Shown here: piece by piece, positions 10,550-20,290 of the stretch | How the letters are laid out: the number at the start of each line of letters is the position of its first letter | Numbering within the stretch: position 1 is the stretch's first letter | Origin: Xanthoparmelia taractica | Taxonomy: Eukaryota > Ascomycota > Lecanoromycetes > Lecanorales > Parmeliaceae | DNA: 26,880 nt | Direction of reading: 5' to 3' | Assembly (NCBI GenBank): GCA_033085395.1 | Contig: JANQBS010000410.1 | Location: 1 to 26,880, forward strand | The notes under the pieces: generated by a model | Told to the model about the DNA's origin: nothing | Seen by the model: only the letters and a program-made list of their open reading frames with translations | The model's database searches: none | Translations under genes and position numbers: made by a program

Positions 10550-13500
10550 AAAATAATTAATTTTTAATATCTTAGATACGAAATATTCGTAATAAAAGCT
10601 AAAAATAAGTTAAAAATAAATTTAATTACTAATTAAAAGAGAAATTAATCTTTATCTCGTATATCTTAAATATTAATACGCGAGAAAAAAAAGTTCTTTA
10701 TAATAATAGAAAGAGAATAGATCGTAAGAAAGCGATTTTATAAGAAGATTAACGTAATAATTAGAATTTATAAATATATAAGATAAGATCTTTAATTAGA
10801 AGAGATAATTAATTATAAAAATAACTCGAAAAGCGAAGTATATTTAAACTCGCATTTATTTATAAAGATAGATATCTCCTTAAAAGAATATCGCTTATAT
10901 ATTAATTTTCTTTCTTCTTTTCCTAAGTCTTTAAAGAAAAACTTTATTTAAATATATTTTTTAAATCGCTATATAAGAGAACTTCGTCGATAATAATTTA
11001 AATTATATTAAGTTAATCTTAGAGCTTAGCGAGACTTCTCGTATACGATATACGCTATAGATTCTTATAGCTATCTTAAACCTCTTCGATAGCGATAACG
11101 ATAATTATTTTTTAATCGCACACGCTAATTCGATTTCTATCTCTAAGTAATTAATTTCTAAATTATTATTATTAAAGTCTATTTTTAAGAGAGAAGAGCT
11201 TTTTGATTTTCTAACACGTCTTATATTATTAGCGCCGCCTATCTTATTTACTTCTTTATTAAGCTTCGAAGTCTAAATATTATAATTAAAGAATTTAAAC
11301 TCTTAATTAGTTTAAACGTATTCGATAAGATTAATATTTTTAAGAATATTTTTAATTATTAAAGATAAAAGCGATAGATATAAGATTTTCTAAAAATATT
11401 AAATCTTTAATATTATGTCGAAGATAAATTTAATTAATTAAATATTATTATTAATAAAGCGTTTATTATAACCTAGAATAGAGCGTATTAAAAAATTTAT
11501 ATTATAATAAGAACGCGTTATAAAAATAACTCTTATAATAAAATCGAGAACTTTTTTAATATTATTCTTATCTAAAAAGAATTAGAAGAGTATAAATCTT
11601 ATAACTTCGATATTTTTAATTTTATAATTTAAAAGCTAAAAGCTCTTACTCTATTAATTTACGAAAATAGTTCTTAAGCGTATATCGATTAATTTATTAA
11701 TATCTTACGAGAATTTAGAAATTAACTTAATAAAAATCCTTTTATTATGAATAAAAATTAAAAAAAAAAATTATCTTTATAAAGAATTAGACTCTTAATA
11801 TAATTTATATTATAATTATTATAATTAAAATTATAACGTCTATAATAAAAAGAGTGAGATTAAGTACTTACTAAACTACGTAATAACTCGCTTTCTTAAT
11901 ATAATAATTAATTTTATAGATTTTCACCTTAAACTTATAGATATATACGCTATTAATTATCGTCGCCGATATTCTCGATTATATAAATTAGAGTATTATC
12001 GCACTTATCTTCCTTAAAATTAATATTATAAAGTATAAAATTTAAAGTAATATTATCTTAAGTAACTCTCGTATATTTATTTATAAGAAAGATTTTTACA
12101 TTAACGCTAAATATAATTATAAGCGCTTACACGAAAATAATAATTAAGACGAAAGAGATAATTATAATAATCGTAATAATCGCGATAATCGCGATAATCG
12201 AGAAAATAAAAATAATAAGTTTAAAGAGAATAAAGATAAAAATAAGAATAAGAATAAGAATAAGAATTAATCTTTTAGCGCTAAAGTCGCTATAGCGATT
12301 ATTTAGCTAAAGATTACTCGCTATTTTATCGTGTATATCTTAAGCGCTTATAATTTTATCGCCGACTCTAAAGCCTTACTTAATAGATACTATAAGTTTA
12401 TAATATCTACGCCTTTTAATAAAGCGTAAGCTATTACTCTTTTCACGATAGCGATTATATCTTTATTCTAAATTCGTAATTACATCTATATTTAATATTT
12501 AACTTACGATTTCTTAATATTTATTACTTTCGAGTTCTTTAAATCGTCTCGCTCGATATATAAACTCGTCGATAATCTAATAATTATTAGCTTTAAAAAT
12601 ATTAATTTAGAATATAAGATTAATAGCGTTAAATATATATAAACTCTTCGAGATATATAATTAATATCGAGCGATAGTTATAATCTTATTTTTAAGAAAT
12701 AATTAAAAGAATAAAATTATTTTCTCTCGTTTATTTCGGGCGATCTCTCTATTAATAGCGAGTAAATCTTCTTTAAATATATAAAAAATCGCCTTAATAT
12801 CTTAAATACTTAAGAAGAAATATCTTTAATATTAGCGGTTATTAATAAAAATATTTTTATTTATAATAAGTTCTTAATTAAGCTTAATCTAACGTTTTTA
12901 AAGACTTTATTCGAAGTAGATATTAATCTTAAAGCGTTACAAATATAATACTTATATCACGATTATTTAAATATTTAAAATCTTAAGAAACTCGCTAAGA
13001 TATATATTAAAATAAATCTTTCGATTTTATTATCGAGCGATATCTACGAATTATACTCTATAATTAATATAAAATAAATATTATATAAATAATATATTAA
13101 GTATAATAAGCACGAAAATAACTTAATTTATAATAATCTTTAAAATCTCTTCTAGTCCTTATATAATAATCATTAATTTATAATAATCTTTTTTTACGAT
13201 AAAACATTACGCTCTATTATCTATTTCTTATTAAATAAATTTAATAAAATAATTCTTACGACCTTTAAGATATTTCTTGATAATATAAAATACGATAATT
13301 ATTATTATATACGTCTGCGATTCGATTATAAGATAAAATTCGATAATTATAAAATAAAGATTTTTTATATATTTAAAGATATTATTTAAAAGAGAATTAT
13401 TCTTAATAATTCTTAAATAAATAATAAATTTAAGCGTCTCGGCGCTATTATTTAGCGTAAGATTAACGCGATATTTAAAGAAAGCGATCTTTTATAAAAG

Positions 13501-15825
13501 TATTAATCGAAATTCGTTTAAGCTATTAATATTCTACGAAATATTTAATCGATTATAAAACGCGATATTACTTCTTACAAGATATATATCGAGTCTCTAT
13601 TTAACGTATTATATCTTCGTATTATTAAATAAATTAAATATTATTAAAATATACTTCGAAGTTATATTTAAAAGAAGTATTAGAATCGTGTCGTTAAAGA
13701 TTAACTATTAAACTATAAGAATAAATTCTATCGTATACTTATATTTAATAATAAAGTAAAAATCGTTATAAATATTAAATAAATTAATAACGTTTTTCTT
13801 AAATTTATCTTTTTTTAATTAAGCGATAACGTCGCTATTAATATTAAGATTATTAATTATCGCTATAAGCGAAGAATAGCAGAGAATTAAGAATAATTCT
13901 TATTCTTTATCGTAGTTTTAAAAAAGAAGCGTTAAAAATAAAGACTTATAATTATTACTAAAGAAGAAATTCTTAATTTTCTAAGTACTATTAAGATTAA
14001 ATTAATAAAGATAATCTCGTCGATCGCTATATAAGCGATTAACTCGAAATTAATAAAAGAATTATCTAAGTTAATTAGCGATAATACTTCTTTTATAATC
14101 TTTACGCCTCTATTTTCGACGTAATTAACGTTAATCTCTCGATTAATAATTCGCTTAATAAATAAAATAAATTCGATAGTAATTATTAAATCGTTCGATA
14201 TTTAGAGAGCGAATAAGAATATCTTATTAGATTCTTTTACGTTACTAATTAAAGCTAATTTCTTAGAATTTTATAAATCTCACATATATAAGAAGATAAT
14301 AATAAACTTATATATAAAAATATATTAAGAGCTTATTATAAGCGACGAAGTTGAATCTTATTAAATTAATAAGATCTAAACCTTAATAAATCTTCTCGTT
14401 AATACGTATATTTTAGATAATCGCTAAATATATTAACTTAAGCGTAAATTTATCAAAAAGATTATTTGATATAAAGCGCGCTAAGTTATTTAAGATTTTA
14501 AATAATAAGAAGAAATTAACTTTAATAAAATCTTTATTTTAATAATTAAATCTGTAAGCTATAAAATTATCTTCGTATTAATTATCGCTCTAAATTAAGA
14601 ACTTAAGCAAATAAACGTAAAAATCGTATTTTTATACGATAAAGTTTAAAGAATTATCTATATATCTTAATTTATCGAATTTATAATTAAAGATTAAGAA
14701 TATAAGATATATAGGCTTATTAAGATATTCTAAACCAAAGTAATCGTTTAAAGTTTAATATAGCACTCTAATTATCTATTTAAAGAAATTAAGTTTCTAG
14801 TCTATCGCTATTAATCTTTCGATATTTAATAATAATAATACTATTATCGCTATTTATATAAATAATATTCTTCTCGCTAATCTTAATAAGAAGAATATTT
14901 AAATTATTAAGAATAAGCTTAATAAGAGGTTTAAGATAATTAATTTAGATTCGTATATTTATTATCTCGATATATTAATTACTTAAGATCGCGTTAATTA
15001 TATTCTTCGCCTTAAATAAAAGAATTATATCAAGAAATTTCTAGAAAAGTATAATATATTAAACTTAGCGTTAGCCTCTACGCCTATAATTAAGAATAAA
15101 TTTTATATCGCTAATAATAACTTCGTAATTATCGAAAAGAATCGACTTATTTATTAATTCGCTATTGAATCTCTTATATACGCTATACTAAATACTTAAC
15201 TCGATATTATATACGCTATCTTAGTAATCTCTTAATATAATTTAAATTCTAATAAATCTTATTAAAAGACTATTAAACGAATCTTTCGATATCTTAATAA
15301 TATTAAGAATTAAAGCTTATATTTAGAAAAGATATAAAGTCGCTTATTAATTATATCGACGCGAACTAGACGAGAGATTAAAATATTCGATATTTTACTT
15401 CGAGATATATCTTTAATATAGATAGTATAATTATTAATTAATCTTTAAAGCGTTAATCTACGATTACTTTTTTAATTTACGAAGTCGAATATATAAATTA
15501 AACTTAGATTATAAAGAAGACAGTTTAATTATAAGAGTTTTTAAATTAACTTAATTTTAGTATTAAATACGTCTAAGCGATTACTATTTATTATAATAAT
15601 TAAGATATTATAGCGTTAATTAAGAACTCTTAATTTTATGCTCGCATTAAGTATATTAATATTTGATATTATTATGCATAAAAATAAGTTATCGCCGATA
15701 TTATTATTCTCGAGTATATATTAATTAATAAATAAATGGCTAATAAACTTATTAAAAGTCTTTATAAGAATAAATTCGAGTTATTTTAATCTTTAATCGA
15801 GCTGAAACGTCGATCGTAATTTTAA
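10550..15825 (+). pseudogene. copia gag-pol polyprotein, RIP-inactivated
   Basis: One plus frame can be followed from about 12106 to 14730. Gag zinc knuckle: KYNYKRLHENN near 12109-12150 (Cys codons now Tyr), followed by a basic Asn/Lys repeat tail to 12272. Protease: FIADS at about 12355-12369. Integrase: LYHDYLN (HH of the HHCC finger) near 12955, and FFYDKT with the first Asp at 13198. RT: LPVN-like block near 14380, KRKF, YKAR, then the YVDD box as YINN at 14855-14866, LLAN, YLDI. An ILNLA...STP-type block lies near 15057, and a SLIYAMLNT.PDIIYA-type block near 15170. RNase H: LINYIDAN..TRD near 15346 and YEVEYI (Asp/Glu region), ending after KYINI.YY and MANKLIKSLY at about 15775. Frame changes lie near 14735 and 15330. 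The start of gag (about 10550) is only approximate. Confidence 0.9.
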
Positions 15826-16087
15826 ATAGAAGAGCTTCTATTAGAGAAGCGATACCTCGCTATTAAACATCGCAATAACGCCTTACTATCATCTTATAGA
15901 CTTACACCATAAGACGTATCGCCCTAATATATATTACAATTAGTCACTGCTATCAAGTATTAGTATTATGAATAACTCTCACGGGGCCTTATAGCTAGTT
16001 ATATAATGAAGATTTATATTCCAATTAGATTACTTGCCATTCTTATATATATTCTTCGATCGTGATTCGATAAGAATCTAATATGTA

Positions 16088-16238
16088 ACAGCAAAGGGTG
16101 TAGGTGGTCAATTGGGTGTCTAATTCTTGATGATTCTAAGTTGGAAAATTCTATCTAAGTCAGCCAGCCAAGCAAGTCAGCCAAGCACTTGCCTTAGTCG
16201 ATTTCTTAATTGGCTTGGCAAGTGCGTTTCTCGTAACA
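16088..16238. mobile_element. 151-bp un-RIPed insert flanked by 9-bp direct repeats
   Basis: TAATATGTA occurs at 16079-16087 and again at 16239-16247. The bases between them are rich in CpA and TpG, unlike the RIP-mutated copia DNA on both sides. The insert begins ACAGCAAAGGGTG and ends TCTCGTAACA without clear terminal inverted repeats. It contains repeated AGCCAAG and AAGTCAGCC words and a stem of GCACTTGCC (16186-16194) with GGCAAGTGC. A small non-autonomous element that arrived after, or was too short for, RIP is the simplest reading. Confidence 0.55.
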
Positions 16239-16465
16239 TAATATGTATCTATTAGACGTGAAATTTTTATCTTTAGAAATTATTATTTAATAAAAAAAAT
16301 TAAAAATTTATATAGAGCAATAAGACGAATATAAGTATATATCGTTTTTTACTGTTGCTGCCCTTCGTTTACTTTTAATAATAAGTATATTAGCTTCACG
16401 ATAGCTACTCGGCGTTCGAGTCGTAGTCTTCGAATCTCGTGTTTTAAGTAGAGGGTCGATAGCGT

Positions 16466-16476
16466 GCGAAGAGGAG
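16466..16476 (+). other. Polypurine tract of the copia element
   Basis: GCGAAGAGGAG abuts the first base (T) of the right LTR. A purine run directly upstream of the 3' LTR primes plus-strand synthesis in LTR retrotransposons, and its place fixes the element's orientation as plus, in agreement with the pol reading. Confidence 0.7.
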
Positions 16477-16619
16477 TGTTGAAAGTTGAATCGCGTGCTT
16501 ACGTGATATGCCAAGACTTGGTAAACGTCAAGTCACGTAACCTCACTTAGATAGATCGCACTTACCTTCATAGCACACTTAGATTAATACAACTAAGTGT
16601 TCTACCTCATATTTTAACA
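16477..16619 (+). repeat. 3' LTR of the copia element (143 bp)
   Basis: Begins TGTTGAAAG and ends TTTTAACA with an intact TG...CA frame. It is the same length as the left LTR. The GTCACGTGAC palindrome is broken to GTCACGTAAC by one G-to-A change, while several C bases lost in the left copy are kept here (CTACCTCA, AATACAAC). Confidence 0.9.
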
Positions 16620-16732
16620 TATAGCGACGACCTTTAACGTCACCTCGAAATAGATCTCGGGATCGTGAGTTCTAGATTAAATTCTCGCGGGGATGGTACT
16701 CACGATAGTAGTACCCGAAGTAGTACGCAACG

Positions 16733-17007
16733 TACGGGTCGGAAAGGTGTGGTATCTATTGAACATAGTCGTTTTTAACTTTTTTTCAACTTTTTTTAAA
16801 AAATTATATCTTTTTAATCTATTTATAGAATTTTATAATTATATAAGCGTTCGCTTAAGCTTTTTACGTATTTTTAGAATATAAAAAATATTATATAATA
16901 TATTTATTAAAAACCCAATGAGAGTATGGGATATCCCATACCTTTCGGTATGGTATTCGAAAAACTGGTCCCATACCATCAAATATATCACACCTTTTCG
17001 ACCCGTA
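16733..17007. mobile_element. 275-bp hAT-like MITE
   Basis: Ends are inverted repeats: TACGGGTCGGAAAGGTGTG at the left, and at the right the complement of TACGGGTCGAAAAGGTGTG. It is flanked by an exact 8-bp duplication ACGCAACG (16725-16732 and 17008-17015), the target length of hAT transposons. No transposase is encoded. Inside the right half, 16924-16941 is an 18-base perfect palindrome (GTATGGGATATCCCATAC), followed by further GGTATGG and CCCATACC words, like the subterminal repeats bound by hAT transposases. The left half is T-rich with two AACTTTTTTT runs. It kept its CpA/TpG. The plus ORFs at 16693 and 16918 are accidental. Confidence 0.82.
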
Positions 17008-17257
17008 ACGCAACGTATATTATTAAGTACTTGCTACGGGGCCTTACGCGGACTTTGCGCACAAAATTTAAGATTATCTCACTTGCTAAATCGTGCTAAT
17101 AGTAACTCTATTTGCTAATTATATTAATTATAACTCTATTTGCTAATCGAGCTAAATTTTATCGATATAAGCGAATAAGACTAAATGTACTAAATCGTGC
17201 TAATCGTGCGGACCCTGCGAAATTCGTACGGAAATAAACTTTTTAGATTTGCAGATA

Positions 17258-19693
17258 AGGGTCGCCGATCGAAGATCTACTAGAAAACTAGTATATATTT
17301 AACTTAGCCTCCCCGATCTTTCCGATCGCGATTTTCAAATATTTAGTAAAGTTATTTATTATATAGAAAATGTATACTGGAAAGTTATAATAATATTCTA
17401 TTAATAAAAAAGAAAATAAGCGATCTCGCTTACTATATATACGCTTAAGATTAATTTCTAATAAGCTATTATTAGTACTATTTCTATTATTTTATTGTTA
17501 TTATTATTTATAAGCGAATTTCGAGCGAAATTTATTAGTATAATAATATTGTTTAGACGACGATATTAATAATAATAAAGTTGTAATAGCGACTAAAAGT
17601 ATATAGTATAGAAGTAGTTAGAATACTATTAGTAAGCTAGTAGTAGTATTAATTCTATAAATAAGTAAATATCGAAACTCTATAAAAAATTATAACTAAT
17701 ATATCTCTAATAATTATATAAACGGTATCGAGTTAAGAAATATAGCCCGGTCGATAAAACCCGTTAAGTCGTTTAAATATAGCGATAAGGTGAGTAGATA
17801 TAGTACGAGTACTATAAAAATTTAGTATTCATCGTAATATTAATATATTTCCTACACTAGACTTTAGATATTAAATTTATAAATATCTTTATTTAAGTCG
17901 AATTAGTATACTTTTTAGAATAGTCTTATTGCGAAGATATAGATAAGTTAAATAGTATACTCCTATTACTATACTAAGTTATCGGAGTTGACGAGATCTT
18001 TTGTATCATATTACTAATTATATTTAGACTCGTAGCCTAGCTATCTAATAAGGTATTGTATAGCGAATTCTCTATTCTTACGAATAATTCGCTTATTTAG
18101 AATACTTTCGACTTTCTAAGACTTAAACTTATCAGTGTCTTCTTCTACGTATACGCTTTCTAACTAATTAGAGATAAAACAACTATATAGATTAGAGCTA
18201 GGTAAAGTAAACTCTAGTTAAATAATATCAAAAACCGAATATATATTCTAATATTCTAGAATAGCTAATTTGTAGACCTCTTTATCGACTTTTTCTAATA
18301 TTTCGAAAGAATCGATATACTACTAAGATAGCTTAGTAGTAATAGTAGCGATATGAATAATAGAGATAGAATAGTCTTTATATAGTCGTAAATAAGTCTA
18401 ATCGCTCTACTTAAGAAATATTAATTAATACTTTCGATTATAATAGTACTTTTAATTTATTTAGATAAATATAATAGCTTTAGCTATCTAAATACAGTAA
18501 CGATAGACTATAATATTATCGAATCTCTAAGTAAATCGAGAGGTTAGTTAGATTAGAATTCGTAAGCTCTAATTTGTTTAGTATTTTAGTAATTGTAGAA
18601 GAGATCGAATTATTAAGTTAGACTTATATTTTCGAAAGAATAGACGACTAGAAAGCGAGATTCTATATAGTATATAGGTAAAATTATAGTACTATTTTAG
18701 CTATTTAATTAGTTCTCTTATTATCTTCGTTTATCTAAAGATAATAAATAGTCGAGTAAAGTAATTCTATATTAAGCTTTTTAAAGAGTTCTAATTAGAG
18801 TTTAGAGAGAAACTTTCTATTACGATCGAAGAGTAAAATCTTTAGAATTCTCTAATTTATAATATTAAATCTATTAAGCAATATAATAGTTTATTAAGCG
18901 ATAGAATAGTTCTTTTTGTTAGATATAAAAGTAATTCTTTTTATAAATTTATCTATTATGAAAAGAATAAAATTAAACGCTTTATTTATTAGTTTTAGAA
19001 GTACTAAAATAAAATCTAGAGTAAGTCTATAAAACGATATTAATAGTAACTCGATTAGCTACAATGAGCTATAAGGACGATATCTATATATTTAGAGAAT
19101 AATATATTACGAGTAAAATCTAATAAACTATCGAAGTTATTTAATTGATCTATAAATATATTAAGTACTTAAAATTCTAAATAATTATCGCTATAAGCTA
19201 TTTCTAGAATAATTTTAATTAAACTTTAAAATATATAAAAACGCTATACGTCGATAAACTTACTAATATAAAAGAAAAGATTTAAATATTTTTATATAAT
19301 ATCGATATATTTACTAGAATAAAAGAAAGACTAATAATATTCTCGTTAACTTTATTTTTAGCTATTAAAGAAGAAATTCTAATATAAAATATATCTATTT
19401 TATAGCTAGTTTTTAAACTATTAAGAAACGTGAAACTTATCTTTATAAATATAGTAGTAAAGAGAGTATCTAGCGTATTATACTCGTTAATATTTATAAA
19501 TCTTAAAAGTATATCGTTCTCGATATACTCTTTTCTAGACTTAGATCGAATATTAAAATAGAATTATCTAAGAATTAGAAAGCTTTAATAAGACGAACTT
19601 TTATTCTTATAATAGAGTTTATTAAGATAATTAATAACTATTTTATAATATTTAAAATAATAGACTAATCTATTTAGATAACAATAGTATATA
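17258..19693 (+). pseudogene. Unassigned RIP-degraded coding-like DNA
   Basis: The first 80 bases (17258-17340) continue the repeat interrupted at 9573. Beyond that the DNA is heavily RIPed. From about 19025 to 19620 a plus frame can be followed with almost only RIP-type stops, containing TRLATMSYKDDIY, YIKTLYVDKLTNIKEKI, LTLFLAIKEEIL and SFLDLDRIL. It looks like a real former protein of over 200 residues, yet I recognise no family. RT, integrase and transposase motifs were looked for and not found. It could be gag of a retroelement, the body of a DNA transposon or a captured gene. It stops against the inverted-repeat fragment at 19694. Confidence 0.4.
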
Positions 19694-19769
19694 TCTGCAA
19701 ATCTAAAAAGTTTATTTCCGCACGAATTCCGCAGGGTTCGCACCATCAGCACGATTTAGTATATTTAGT
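19694..19769 (-). repeat. Inverted end fragment of the 611-bp TIR family, copy C
   Basis: About 76 bases starting TCTGCAAATCTAAAAAGTTT, preceded by TA at 19692-19693, match the reverse complement of the right end of copies A and B, including TTTCCGCACGAATTCCGCAGG and the AGCACGATTTAGTATATTTAG stretch. Similarity stops abruptly at about 19769, so the copy is truncated or was broken by a later event. It shows the family has at least three members here, in both orientations. Confidence 0.75.
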
Positions 19770-20290
19770 AGTTTTTACCTATATTTAACTCTTTTCGCAA
19801 GTTTAATAATTAACTTTTATAGACTTTACAATTAACAAATTTAAATAATTACTTCTTTATGATATTCGAGTCGATTATTATCTTAAAGATTTACAAGATT
19901 TATATATATTAAGGAACTTAAGATTATTATAATCATTATACACTATTCGAATTAAACGTTATTATTAGTTTTTGTAATATCTATAGAGTATTCGACTCGA
20001 ATCGAAACGGGAATCCATAAGCATATACGAAAGTCTCTTATTCACGATCTGCTGCGATAACTTATAGAAACATTAATAATGTTATATTCACGATCGCTCA
20101 TATAAGTAATCTTTAATTATCATATATATATAGCTTTAAAGCAGTGCTTACTACTTTATTAATTCTTATTCGATTAACTTAGTAATTAAAGAGATCTTTT
20201 TTCTCTATTTTATTCACTATATTATATATTCTTAATATTTTTTTTTCTTACTTAATATAACTTAATTAATTTATAGATACTTATTATCTT
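19770..20290. other. AT-rich stretch without recognised content
   Basis: No gene is recognised on either strand. A small patch at 19995-20100 keeps more G/C and CpA (for example AACGGGAATCCATAAGC and CGATCTGCTGCG). Minus-strand coding-like reading begins to be traceable to the right of this stretch. Confidence 0.35.

Larger units (their letters stand above)
15826..16476. other. copia 3' non-coding tail
   Basis: About 650 bases between the end of the RNase H reading and the right LTR, unusually long for a copia element. Part of the excess is a 151-bp insertion at 16088-16238. The rest has no recognised gene. It ends in the purine-rich tract before the LTR. The minus-strand ORF at 16308-16514 runs into the LTR and has no family resemblance. 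Confidence 0.5.
9848..16619 (+). mobile_element. Complete Ty1/copia LTR retrotransposon (RIP-inactivated)
   Basis: This 6772-bp element has 143-bp LTRs beginning TGTT and ending AATA/AACA, a 5-bp target duplication TATAG (9843-9847 and 16620-16624), a primer-binding-site candidate just inside the left LTR and a purine-rich tract just before the right one. The internal polyprotein has the copia order gag-protease-integrase-RT-RNase H. The uninterrupted target exists in copy A of the host element (7699-7716), which proves the boundaries to the base. All protein functions are destroyed by RIP-type stops plus two frame changes. Confidence 0.93.
9576..17255 (+). mobile_element. Terminal-inverted-repeat element, copy B, split by two insertions
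   Basis: The left end at 9576 (TCTGCGAATCTAAAAAGTTT) and the right end at 17255 (AAACTTTTTAGATTTGCAGA) form the family's inverted repeat, flanked by TA at 9574-9575 and 17256-17257. The body is present in three pieces colinear with copy A: 9576-9847, 16625-16732 and 17016-17255. Removing the copia element and its TSD (6777 bp) and the MITE and its TSD (283 bp) leaves 620 bp, against 611 bp for copy A. This copy keeps more C and G than copy A (for example CTCGCGGGGATGG at 16684), so it is a better guide to the unmutated sequence. Confidence 0.82.

Noticed and set aside
16308..16514. Minus-strand ORF of 68 codons
   Set aside because: It runs from the copia 3' tail into its LTR, with no family resemblance and no support from neighbouring frames.
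16693..17118. Two short plus-strand ORFs (16693-16884 and 16918-17118)
   Set aside because: Both straddle the boundaries of the hAT-like MITE, so they were created by its insertion and have no protein character.
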